Origin: Clostridiales bacterium Firm_14
GTDB taxonomy: Bacteria > Bacillota > Clostridia > Saccharofermentanales > Saccharofermentanaceae
Assembly: GCA_001604135.1 (NCBI GenBank)
Contig: LVAT01000013.1
Location: 1-64,000, forward strand
Reading direction: 5' to 3'
Length of the DNA: 64,000 nt
Shown: piece after piece, positions 24,487 through 34,066 of the stretch
Numbering within the stretch: the first letter of the stretch is position 1
Layout: every line of letters starts with the position of its first letter
Made by a program: the position numbers and the translations under genes
Notes under the pieces: model-generated
What the model saw: the letters and a program-made list of their open reading frames with translations, nothing else
The model's database searches: none
Told to the model about the DNA's origin: nothing

Positions 24487-27221
24487 GCGTGACAGACAAT
24501 AACGGTTTTGACGAGAATCACGTAAAAGCGGCCGGACAGTTCCCGATGAGCCTTACAGACTTGAAGCCTGAAGAGTTGTCTCCCATGATGCAGCACTATG
24601 CCGAGATGAAGGCAAAGTGCCAGGATTCGTTCCTTCTTTACAGACTCGGCGACTTCTATGAGATGTTTTTCGATGATGCCGTGAAGGCAGCAAAGATCCT
24701 GGAGCTTGCACTTACGAGAAGAGACTGTGGTTCGGGCTACAGAGCACCCATGTGCGGTATTCCTTTCCATGCATATTCATCATACGCAAATAAGCTCGTT
24801 CAGGCCGGCTATAAGGTCGCGATCTGCGAGCAGCTTGAAGACCCTTCGGTTGCAACAGGTCTTGTTAAGCGCGGCATCATTAAGATATTGACTCCCGGTA
24901 CGATCACTGAATCGGGCGGGCTTGAAGACCGCAAGAACAACTTTCTCATGAGTATCTACTGTGTAGGTTCGCAGTTCGGCGTTGCCTGCGCAGATATCTC
25001 GACAGGTGATTTCGAAGCGACTCAGCTGACGCTTACCGACAACGGCGAGCACCTGATAAATCTCATCGGCAAGTATTCTCCTTCGGAGATCATTTATAAC
25101 TCGAATTTTGAATCAACTCCTGAGATGCAGGCAATAAGGAGCGGTACGGACATCGCGCTTACACGCCGTAATGACAGGGACTTTTCCGAGAGTGTTTTCA
25201 AGAACAGCGGCGCGGCAGTTCAGGATGCCAAGCTCTTCACAAATCCTGAGATGATGTATTGCGCCTGCGCAGCGCTGATCCTCTATGCTGAGGAGACTCA
25301 GACAGATAAGGTCACTTACCTTGATGTTGTAAGATGCTACAAGATCTCTGATACGATGGAACTTGATATTGCTACACGTACGGGTCTGGAGCTTACTGCA
25401 ACTATCAGGACAAAGCAGAAGAAGGGTTCACTCCTCTGGGCTATCGACCGTACCAAGACTTCCATGGGCGCAAGACTCTTAAGAAAGTGGGTCGAAGAAC
25501 CACTTATTTCCGTAAAAGCCATCAATAGAAGGCTTGATGCAGTTGAAGAAGCCAAGGATAAATACATGGCACGCCAGCAGATCATGGAGGGCCTTTCAGG
25601 CCTTTACGATATCGAACGTCTGGCAGGCAAGGTCTCGCTCGGTACTTGTAATGCCAGAGATCTCCTGTCTCTTAGAAATTCGCTGCGTAAGGTCCCGTTC
25701 GTAAGAGAAGGCCTCGAAGAGTTCTCAAAGGGCATGTTTAAAGAGATCAAGATGTCCATGGATCCTCTGACGGATATCGCTGATCTCCTGGAGAAGTCCA
25801 TAAATGAGGATGCGCCGGTAACCGTTAAGGACGGTGACATCATCAAGCGCGGCTATAATGCCGAGTGCGATGAACTCTATGACCTCGCCATGAATGCTAA
25901 GGAATATATCCTCCAGCTCGAGAACAATGAGCGTGAGAGGACCGGTATAAAGACTTTGAAGATCGGCTATAACAAGGTCTTCGGTTACTTTATAGACATT
26001 CCGAGATCACAGTCAGACAAGGTTCCTGAAGAGTATGTAAGAAAGCAGACACTCGTAAATAACGAGCGTTACATCACGCCTCAGATAAAGGAACTTGAGG
26101 ATAAGATCGTAAGCGCTTCATCGCGCCGTATCGCTCTGGAATATGAGCTTTTCACTGAAGTAAGAGAAAAGGTCTGCGCCGTATCTGACAAGCTCTTTAA
26201 TACTGCAAGAGCTATCGCCCAGACTGACGTTATCACTTCGCTTGCAGAGCTTGCAGAAGTCGAGAACTATGTAAAGCCTGTGATCGACGATTCCGAGATC
26301 ATCGACATCAAGGGCGGAAGACATCCTGTTGTTGAGCAGATGATGAGGTATTCCCATGAGACATTCGTTCCCAACGATATCTCAATGGACGATGAGAAGA
26401 GGCTCATGGTCCTAACTGGTCCTAACATGGCCGGTAAATCGACATTCATGAGACAGACGGCGCTTATCGTTCTTATGGCACAGATAGGATCTTTCGTTCC
26501 TGCCGGAAGCGCGAAGATCGGTCTTGTAGATCACATCTTTACGAGGATCGGTGCCTCTGACGATATCTCAACCGGCCAGTCAACATTCATGGTCGAGATG
26601 AGGGAAGTATCCTACATTCTTAAGAACGCTACCCGTAAGAGCCTCCTGCTCCTTGACGAAGTCGGAAGAGGCACGAGCACATACGACGGTCTTTCTATCG
26701 CATGGGCTGTCATCGAATACATAATCGATCCGAATATCCTTTATGCGAGAACGATCTTTGCCACGCATTACCACGAGCTCAACCAGCTTGAGCGCCTTAA
26801 CCGCGGTGTTTATAACAACCACGTAGAGGTTAAGGAAGAAGGCGACAGCGTAACGTTCCTGCATAAGATCTCTGACGGTGGCACTTCAGACAGCTACGGT
26901 ATCGAAGTTGCAAGGCTCGCAGGCCTTCCGTCCGATGTCTTAAAGAGATCCAATGCTATCCTTTCTGAGCTCGAGAGGATCGGCAAGTTTAAGGTCAAGG
27001 GTAACCGAGAGACATTGGGCAACGATGAAGAGCTCTCTAAAGACGTCATGCCCGGACAGGAATCCTTCTTCAATCCTGACAATGTCGTCTACAGAAAAGA
27101 GGACAAGATCCGTCAGACTTTAAGAGATCTCGATCCGACGAGATTAACGCCTATCGAAGCCATGAACATACTCTATGAATTGAAGCAGAAGTGCCAGGAG
27201 GAAGACATTGGGCAGGATTAA
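24483..27221 (+). CDS. mutS: DNA mismatch repair protein MutS
   Basis: A 912-residue mismatch-recognition ATPase. The mismatch-binding N-terminal domain has the Phe-x-Glu element in RLGDFYEMFFDDA. The ATPase domain has Walker A TGPNMAGKSTFMRQ and Walker B LLLLDEVGRGTSTYDG, followed by the ATHYHEL switch. GGGAG precedes the ATG, which overlaps the miaB stop by 4 bases; translational coupling is likely. Length is normal for MutS1 (850-930). It works with MutL, encoded next. Confidence 0.97.
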   Translation: MSVTDNNGFDENHVKAAGQFPMSLTDLKPEELSPMMQHYAEMKAKCQDSFLLYRLGDFYEMFFDDAVKAAKILELALTRRDCGSGYRAPMCGIPFHAYSSYANKLVQAGYKVAICEQLEDPSVATGLVKRGIIKILTPGTITESGGLEDRKNNFLMSIYCVGSQFGVACADISTGDFEATQLTLTDNGEHLINLIGKYSPSEIIYNSNFESTPEMQAIRSGTDIALTRRNDRDFSESVFKNSGAAVQDAKLFTNPEMMYCACAALILYAEETQTDKVTYLDVVRCYKISDTMELDIATRTGLELTATIRTKQKKGSLLWAIDRTKTSMGARLLRKWVEEPLISVKAINRRLDAVEEAKDKYMARQQIMEGLSGLYDIERLAGKVSLGTCNARDLLSLRNSLRKVPFVREGLEEFSKGMFKEIKMSMDPLTDIADLLEKSINEDAPVTVKDGDIIKRGYNAECDELYDLAMNAKEYILQLENNERERTGIKTLKIGYNKVFGYFIDIPRSQSDKVPEEYVRKQTLVNNERYITPQIKELEDKIVSASSRRIALEYELFTEVREKVCAVSDKLFNTARAIAQTDVITSLAELAEVENYVKPVIDDSEIIDIKGGRHPVVEQMMRYSHETFVPNDISMDDEKRLMVLTGPNMAGKSTFMRQTALIVLMAQIGSFVPAGSAKIGLVDHIFTRIGASDDISTGQSTFMVEMREVSYILKNATRKSLLLLDEVGRGTSTYDGLSIAWAVIEYIIDPNILYARTIFATHYHELNQLERLNRGVYNNHVEVKEEGDSVTFLHKISDGGTSDSYGIEVARLAGLPSDVLKRSNAILSELERIGKFKVKGNRETLGNDEELSKDVMPGQESFFNPDNVVYRKEDKIRQTLRDLDPTRLTPIEAMNILYELKQKCQEEDIGQD

Positions 27222-29133
27222 TGTACTTGATACAAAGACCGCCAATGCCATCAAGGCCGGCGAAGTCATAGAGCGCCCCGTATCTGTTGTTAAAGAACTT
27301 GTCGATAACGCGATAGACAGCGGCGCAACCAGAGTAACAGTTGAGTTTGCAGGCGGCGGTATCTCATTGATCCGCGTATCTGATGACGGCTGCGGAATGG
27401 ACAGGGAAGACGCTGAGAAGGCTTTCCTCATCCATGCGACATCCAAACTTCATTCGATAGAAGATATCTATTCTCTTTCGACGATGGGATTCAGAGGAGA
27501 AGCTCTGGCTTCCATTGCCGCGTGTTCCGACGTAACTCTTACGACATGTTTAAAGGGCGAGAAGACCGGAACAAAAGTCGTTTATGAAGACGGCTCTCTT
27601 AAGGACGTTTACGATAATCCCGAATGCGTCGGAACTACCGTCGAAGTAAGGAACCTATTTAAGAATCTTCCTGCAAGATATAAGTTCCTTAAGAAAGATT
27701 CCACAGAAGGCATGTACATAACAGGCCTTATCGAGAAGCTCGCTGTAATTGCTCCTGAGATCTCGATAAAGCTCATTAAGGACGGCGCGACGCTTTTTAC
27801 CACACCTGGTAACGGCTCATCTCTTGATGCAGTTTACGCCGTATATGGAAAAGAGACCGCGAAAGCGCTCGTTCCTGTTAGCTTCAAATACGAAGGCGGC
27901 AGGATAGAAGGCTTTACGGGACTTACATCATTTGTAAGAGGCAACAGGGGGCTTCAGGTCATCTTTGTTAACGGAAGACTGATCCACAGCAAGACCGTAT
28001 CAGCTGCAATCGATGAAGCTTATAAGAATGCGGTCATGAAGAATAAGTTCCCCATCTGTTTCCTCATGATCTACTGCGAACCTGGAACTGTTGACGTAAA
28101 TGTTCATCCGCAGAAATCGGAGGTCAAGTTCAGCAACGACGGGGATATCTTCAGACTCGTATATCACGGCATTAAGGACGCTCTGACAAAGAACGGTGAA
28201 GCAGGAATGACCTTCAACGGAATTGCCGAGAAGGTCGAAGAGGAAGCAAATTCCGGAACACAGCTCCGATATGATTTCTCAACGGCTTCGGCTGCACCCA
28301 AAGCTTCATCAAGATATTCTGCTGCGCCCACTGCTTCCCACAAGCTCGGACAGCAGGGCGATCCCGCACAGGCCAATAAACTTCTGCAGATCTTATCAGA
28401 GTTCAAGCCTGATATCGAAGCGCTGAAAGAAGCTTCAGAAGAGCCTTCTGCCAAGCAGGAACCTGTAGCTGAATCTGAAGTTTTCGAGACTGTTCAGGCT
28501 GCTCCTGCCATAATCGAAGATGTTCAGGAAAACAGGACGCTTACGGATATCGACAGACTCGCTGCTGCAGACTTTGTCGGTATAATCTTCTCTACTTACA
28601 TCATCCTCCAGAACGAGGATGTCTGCTTTATTGTTGACCAGCACGCTGCTCACGAGAGAGTTCTTTACGAAGAATTCATGGTAAAGAAGAAGCCCGGTAC
28701 CGCACCTGCCGTTGAACAGGTGTTAACTCCTCAGATAATCACTCTTTCATGGGAAGACTACAGCTTCGTTGAGGACAATATCGAGAGATTTAAGGAAAAC
28801 GGTTTTGAATTAGAGCTCTTAGGCGACAGACAGGTCGCAGTAAGAACTGTTCCTCTCGGAAAAGCCGGAAAACAGTCAGAAGTCTTCAGTGCTATCCTTG
28901 TCGATCTTAAGCGTGAAGTTCCTTCCAAATCTGAGATATGGTATCAGCTGATCCAGACAACAGCCTGCAAGGCGGCCATAAGAGCAGGCGACAGGATCAC
29001 ACAGCAGGAAGCCATGAGGCTTATTGAAGAACTCTCCATGTGTGAAGATCCTTACCACTGCGCTCACGGAAGACCTACGTTCTTTACGGTCGCCAAGAAG
29101 GATTACGAGAAGAATTTCAAGAGAATCGTCTGA
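27208..29133 (+). CDS. mutL: DNA mismatch repair protein MutL with endonuclease motif
   Basis: A 641-residue mismatch repair factor. The N-terminal GHKL ATPase has GEVIERPVSVVKELVDNAID with the catalytic Glu, and SDDGCGM and GFRGEAL motifs. A Pro/Ala/Glu-rich linker follows (about 345-450). The C-terminal domain has DQHAAHERVLYEE, matching the metal-dependent nicking motif DQHAx2Ex4E, and CAHGRP near the end. This is the endonuclease-type MutL of bacteria without MutH. The start is a TTG at 27208, placed by AGGAGG 7 bases upstream and overlapping mutS by 14 bases. Confidence 0.96.
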   Translation: MGRINVLDTKTANAIKAGEVIERPVSVVKELVDNAIDSGATRVTVEFAGGGISLIRVSDDGCGMDREDAEKAFLIHATSKLHSIEDIYSLSTMGFRGEALASIAACSDVTLTTCLKGEKTGTKVVYEDGSLKDVYDNPECVGTTVEVRNLFKNLPARYKFLKKDSTEGMYITGLIEKLAVIAPEISIKLIKDGATLFTTPGNGSSLDAVYAVYGKETAKALVPVSFKYEGGRIEGFTGLTSFVRGNRGLQVIFVNGRLIHSKTVSAAIDEAYKNAVMKNKFPICFLMIYCEPGTVDVNVHPQKSEVKFSNDGDIFRLVYHGIKDALTKNGEAGMTFNGIAEKVEEEANSGTQLRYDFSTASAAPKASSRYSAAPTASHKLGQQGDPAQANKLLQILSEFKPDIEALKEASEEPSAKQEPVAESEVFETVQAAPAIIEDVQENRTLTDIDRLAAADFVGIIFSTYIILQNEDVCFIVDQHAAHERVLYEEFMVKKKPGTAPAVEQVLTPQIITLSWEDYSFVEDNIERFKENGFELELLGDRQVAVRTVPLGKAGKQSEVFSAILVDLKREVPSKSEIWYQLIQTTACKAAIRAGDRITQQEAMRLIEELSMCEDPYHCAHGRPTFFTVAKKDYEKNFKRIV

Positions 29134-30086
29134 TGAATACATCTTTCCCTGTTTTCGAAAAGTATTCATATATACCGATAATCGCAGGACCTACTGCGAG
29201 CGGTAAGAGCGCGCTTGCATTAGAGATTTGCAGGATCGCAGACGGTGAGCTTGTCTGCGCTGATTCGATGCAGATCTATAAAGGCCTTGATGTCGGTACG
29301 GCAAAAGACAGCAAGGAAGAGATAGGTGATATCCCTCATTATCTGACGGACATCGTTGAGCCCGGTGCTAATTTCTCCGTCTATGACTATGTCTGCACGG
29401 CTCTTCCGATCATCCGGGATATTCTAGAGCGCGGAAAGCTTCCTGTCGTTTGCGGCGGAACAGGCCAATATATCTCATCTCTGCTCTATGGCCTTGATTA
29501 TGGAACCGGTGATGAGGAAGCAGAGATCAAAGCTACTAAGGAATTAACTGAAGAATTCGAACAAAAGGGAATAGAGCCTTTATATTCAAGACTTAAAGAT
29601 GTCGACCCCGAAGCTGCGGAAAAGATCGATCCGCAGAATACAAGGCGTGTAATAAGAGCCCTTGCCGTATATGATGCACTGGGGATTACATTCACTGAGA
29701 AAAATAAGAAGTCAAAAGCAAACGGACCGGAGTTCCCTTTTAAGGTATTTATGATCGATTGGGACAGGGAAGTATTATACGACCGCATTAACAGAAGAGT
29801 CGGCGTCATGATCGACAACGGACTCGTTGATGAAGCGAAGATGCTTCTGGAGCTTAAGGTGGACAGAACTTCGACCTGCTGGCAGGCAATCGGTTATAAA
29901 GAGATGCTCAAGTACCTTGATGGTGAAGAAACACTGGAGCAGGCTGCCGACAGGATCAGGATCGGAACGAGACATTATGCAAAACGTCAATTAACATGGC
30001 TTAGAAGCATGGGTGAAGACGTAACTCCGGTAAAGCCTGATGCCCCTGCCGTAAACGCTAAAATTGTTTTGAGTCTCTGTAAATAA
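29133..30086 (+). CDS. miaA: tRNA dimethylallyltransferase MiaA
   Basis: A 317-residue enzyme that puts the dimethylallyl group on A37 of tRNAs reading UNN codons, giving the substrate of MiaB. The P-loop GPTASGKSALALE is near residue 20, with ADSMQIYKGLDVGTAK as substrate and tRNA-contact segment. It shares one base with the mutL stop, ending the miaB-mutS-mutL-miaA operon. hfq, which often follows miaA, is absent. A terminator follows directly. Confidence 0.96.
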   Translation: MNTSFPVFEKYSYIPIIAGPTASGKSALALEICRIADGELVCADSMQIYKGLDVGTAKDSKEEIGDIPHYLTDIVEPGANFSVYDYVCTALPIIRDILERGKLPVVCGGTGQYISSLLYGLDYGTGDEEAEIKATKELTEEFEQKGIEPLYSRLKDVDPEAAEKIDPQNTRRVIRALAVYDALGITFTEKNKKSKANGPEFPFKVFMIDWDREVLYDRINRRVGVMIDNGLVDEAKMLLELKVDRTSTCWQAIGYKEMLKYLDGEETLEQAADRIRIGTRHYAKRQLTWLRSMGEDVTPVKPDAPAVNAKIVLSLCK

Positions 30087-30089
30087 AAA

Positions 30090-30113
30090 ACTGCACATTT
30101 TTGTGCAGTTTTC
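30090..30113 (+). terminator. Terminator of the miaB-mutS-mutL-miaA operon
   Basis: Arms ACTGCACA and TGTGCAGT with a four-T loop, followed by TTT. An A-run precedes it, so it may also stop transcripts coming from lexA on the other strand. Confidence 0.75.
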
Positions 30114-30253
30114 AGTCATTTTGCTTTATACAGATAAACGAAATATCAAATTTGGGCTAAAAATGTTAAATCTGTGATTTTTTACTTGAAAAACTCCGCA
30201 GAGCACACATAATAGAATTATCCAAACACTGATTGTCAAAAGGGAGGAGGTAG

Positions 30254-30910
30254 TTAATCGATGGAATATCTATGCAGCCCGACTACCTTGCCCAGGATCC
30301 TACATCCTTCGGTGTTGAATGGGATTGGCGAGTAATCGTCATTCTCAGGGAAAAGATAAGGGATTCCGTTCTTTTTGCCAAAACGCTTCACGGTAGCTTC
30401 GTCCTCTATCAAAGCGGCAATTATATCTCCCTCTTCGCACGTATTTTGTTTACGCACGATTATAAGGTCGCCATCAAGAATGTGAGCGTTGATCATGCTG
30501 TTCCCCCGAACTTTAAGCATGAATGCTTCGGAATCGCCAATCAATGACTTGTTAACCAAGAAAGAATCGCTATAGTCTTCGTGAGCCAGGATCGGAATGC
30601 CGGCAGTGATCTTACCGATAACAGGAACTTTCCTGTATTCGGTCAACTCAGTGATATTTGAGGATCCCGAGTATTCCTGAACAGATTCATCCGCTCCTTG
30701 TCTGATAACGATAGCTCTTCTTAATCCCGGTCTGTATTCGATACGGCCCTGGCTATCAAGTTGTTTTAAGTACGTATGTACAGAGGAGGTGGACTTAAGT
30801 CCAACACCGGCGCAGATATCACGTACAGAAGGTGAGATCTGATTCTGGTTTATGTAATTGCAAATATAGTTATATACTCGTTCGATTGTCTTTCTGTCGC
30901 TTGACTGCAT
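30254..30910 (-). CDS. lexA: SOS regulator LexA
   Basis: A 218-residue repressor of the DNA-damage response. The N-terminal winged helix includes SPSVRDICAGVGLKSTSSVHTYL. The C-terminal self-cleaving domain has the Ala-Gly scissile bond in ITAGIP, the nucleophile Ser in GNSMINAHI and the general-base Lys in EATVKRF. The start at 30910 (MQSSDRKTI) is chosen because GGAGGG lies 7 bases upstream; a longer frame from 30928 has no ribosome site. A LexA-type palindrome sits between it and the divergent gene. Confidence 0.94.
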   Translation of the reverse strand: MQSSDRKTIERVYNYICNYINQNQISPSVRDICAGVGLKSTSSVHTYLKQLDSQGRIEYRPGLRRAIVIRQGADESVQEYSGSSNITELTEYRKVPVIGKITAGIPILAHEDYSDSFLVNKSLIGDSEAFMLKVRGNSMINAHILDGDLIIVRKQNTCEEGDIIAALIEDEATVKRFGKKNGIPYLFPENDDYSPIPFNTEGCRILGKVVGLHRYSID

Positions 30911-30963
30911 AAGGCACCCTCCAAACATATTTTCTATAATTTTATCATTTTAGTGTAATGTGT

Positions 30964-30977
30964 CAAACGAATGTTTG
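30964..30977. promoter_or_regulatory. lexA: LexA-type operator
   Basis: CAAACGAATGTTTG has perfect 5-base arms around GAAT and matches the Gram-positive SOS box plan CGAAC-N4-GTTCG with the arms shifted to CAAAC/GTTTG. It lies between the divergent lexA and HTH genes. A half-like site, CAAACATAT, is near 30923. Confidence 0.55.
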
Positions 30978-31066
30978 GCATAACGAGAATACGCACAAAA
31001 ATCAAGCACAAAAATCAAGAACAAAAAATAAGCACAATAATTGAAGAAAGGAGAATAGTACAGAAT

Positions 31067-31684
31067 ATGTATAATTCTTATAGAAAAGAAAAAATCAATA
31101 CTATTAGGATAATGAAGGACGAAGCAATAGAAAATGCAACATCTTTCGAAGAGGCGAGAGCCATTATCGTCTCAAGACTTAACCGCCTTCGTGAAGATCT
31201 GGCTTTTAATACTTCGATAGAAGACCCGATCGTATCAGAGATATGCAAGGTAAGAGATGACAGTTCGATAAACCTTATGGATCTCTATGCAGGTTACTAT
31301 TCTCCGTGCAAAGTATCAGAGCCGGCTTTTGTTCCAAAAGGGCAGGGCGACATGAATGACATCATGATCAGTTTTTCTGAAGGCTTCAGTGAGTTTATTG
31401 AATCTTTGGAAGAGCAATATGTGGATCTTATCATCAGAAGAAGACGTGCCACCATCCTTCTGAACAGGATGCTTTCGGTGAACCTTCCTTTAGCAAGGTT
31501 GATGTATCTTTATTATTATCAGCGCATTGATCTGGGTGAAGTAACGCGTAAGCTTTATTGCAGCAGGGCAACTTTTTACAGATTGAAATCAGATGCCATT
31601 GATGCTGTCACAACAATGTATTACCCGTCTTATCCCAAAAGGATCAGCGGCGCAGATAATGACAGTTCCGAAGAATCTGCCTAA
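31067..31684 (+). CDS. Uncharacterised protein with C-terminal sigma-like helix-turn-helix
   Basis: A 205-residue protein divergent from lexA. No family is certain. The C-terminal 60 residues, with LPLARLMYLYYYQRIDLGEV and KLYCSRATFYRLKSDAI, look like the sigma-region-4-like helix-turn-helix of ArpU/RinA-type phage late regulators. The N-terminal half is helical and charged. ATG 31067 is preferred: AAAGGAG is 13 bases upstream, longer than usual, while the upstream ATG at 30971 lies inside the LexA-type operator. If the operator acts on both sides, this gene belongs to the SOS response. Confidence 0.65.
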   Translation: MYNSYRKEKINTIRIMKDEAIENATSFEEARAIIVSRLNRLREDLAFNTSIEDPIVSEICKVRDDSSINLMDLYAGYYSPCKVSEPAFVPKGQGDMNDIMISFSEGFSEFIESLEEQYVDLIIRRRRATILLNRMLSVNLPLARLMYLYYYQRIDLGEVTRKLYCSRATFYRLKSDAIDAVTTMYYPSYPKRISGADNDSSEESA

Positions 31685-31741
31685 TTCTCGACTTCTTACT
31701 TTTGATAAACAATGCTATAATCGCCCTTAAGGTAAATTGAT

Positions 31742-32218
31742 ATGGCTATTAATCAGGAAGACAGAAATACGGATCCTATTTCATCAGGCAGCTTGAAGAG
31801 CAGTGTAGTGCTCGATTTTCTGGGCTGCTCATATCGGGCTACAGTACGACTCATCAAGGGCCTGCCTTCCAGATTTGTTGCATTTGTTAAGCGTAAGGTA
31901 AAAGAGTATCGTAACAGACCGAAGAGAACTGATATCAGTCGTGTTTACGTAGTTGTCGGATATACAACTAAGAAACGCGTTGATGAGAAGTTCAATGCAG
32001 AAAGAAGAATGATGATCATTAGACGTGGTCTCTTGGTCTTGATCTTCCTTTTGGTAATCTTTATCACGGTAGACCGGTTTACGGGTGTTATTAACTACGG
32101 AGAGTTATCCCAGATATTCGGGATCGACTCTTTGGACGAAGTAGTTGAGAACGATCCGTTTGCCGACAGAACAACAGAAAGCACATCCGGGATTGCTACT
32201 GAGGGAACTCAATCCTGA
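31742..32218 (+). CDS. Single-pass membrane protein, unknown
   Basis: A 158-residue protein. A basic N-terminal half (many Lys and Arg, with VYVVVGYTTKKRVDEKF) precedes one hydrophobic helix (RRGLLVLIFLLVIFITVDRF, about residues 97-116) and a short acidic, Thr/Ser-rich C-terminal tail outside. No domain recognised. It follows the HTH gene by 57 bases; a TATAAT at 31716 may be its own -10. The ribosome site is weak (AAGGT). A strong terminator follows. Confidence 0.65.
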   Translation: MAINQEDRNTDPISSGSLKSSVVLDFLGCSYRATVRLIKGLPSRFVAFVKRKVKEYRNRPKRTDISRVYVVVGYTTKKRVDEKFNAERRMMIIRRGLLVLIFLLVIFITVDRFTGVINYGELSQIFGIDSLDEVVENDPFADRTTESTSGIATEGTQS

Positions 32219-32250
32219 TGTGAGAAGCAAACAATTAACTAACTAAGCAA

Positions 32251-32286
32251 AAATGAAAGTTCGCAAATGTGAACTTTCATTTTTTA
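32251..32286 (+). terminator. Terminator before gdhA
   Basis: Perfect 10-base arms ATGAAAGTTC and GAACTTTCAT with an 8-base loop run into six Ts. Confidence 0.8.
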
Positions 32287-32294
32287 ATTGCCTA

Positions 32295-32323
32295 TTGAAA
32301 TCTAGAAAGTCTTGTAATACTAT
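32295..32323 (+). promoter_or_regulatory. gdhA: Promoter of gdhA
   Basis: TTGAAA and TACTAT are spaced 17 bases apart. It leaves an untranslated leader of about 110 bases with two weak hairpins (32344-32359 and 32370-32388), neither followed by a terminator-type T-run. Confidence 0.5.
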
Positions 32324-32380
32324 ACATAACGATTGGTTTAAACTAGGTTGTTTTACCTAAGCTTTCAGTCTAAAAAATGA

Positions 32381-33805
<1,425 letters not shown>

Positions 33806-33832
33806 TAGATTTAATCAGTAAGGTAAATAGAA

Positions 33833-33863
33833 GGGGTTGTGACATGAGTCACAGCCCCTTTTT
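33833..33863 (+). terminator. gdhA: Terminator of gdhA
   Basis: Arms GGGGTTGTGAC and GTCACAGCCCC around ATGA, followed by five Ts. One G-T wobble. Confidence 0.8.
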
Positions 33864-34017
33864 GTTATGAAGATTACACAAACCAAAGCAAATTGCCACA
33901 GGATTCTTCTAATATCTGTTATTAGGAAAATGACAGTCTGATGATATAATTGTTTAGTTAATATGGAGAATTATGAGTACCTGACTGAGATCTTTGTCAG
34001 GGACAGACTATATAGAT

Positions 34018-34039
34018 TTTGCTTTTTCGAAAAAGCAAA
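34018..34039. repeat. 22-base perfect palindrome in a leader
   Basis: The sequence is centred on TTCGAA with arms TTTGCTTTTT/AAAAAGCAAA and lies 27 bases before the start codon of the PP2C-like gene. A second small hairpin (CTGAC at 33981 with GTCAG at 33996) precedes it. It could be an operator or a leader stem. Confidence 0.5.
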
Positions 34040-34066
34040 GCACAAACAAAATATGGAGCGATAAAG

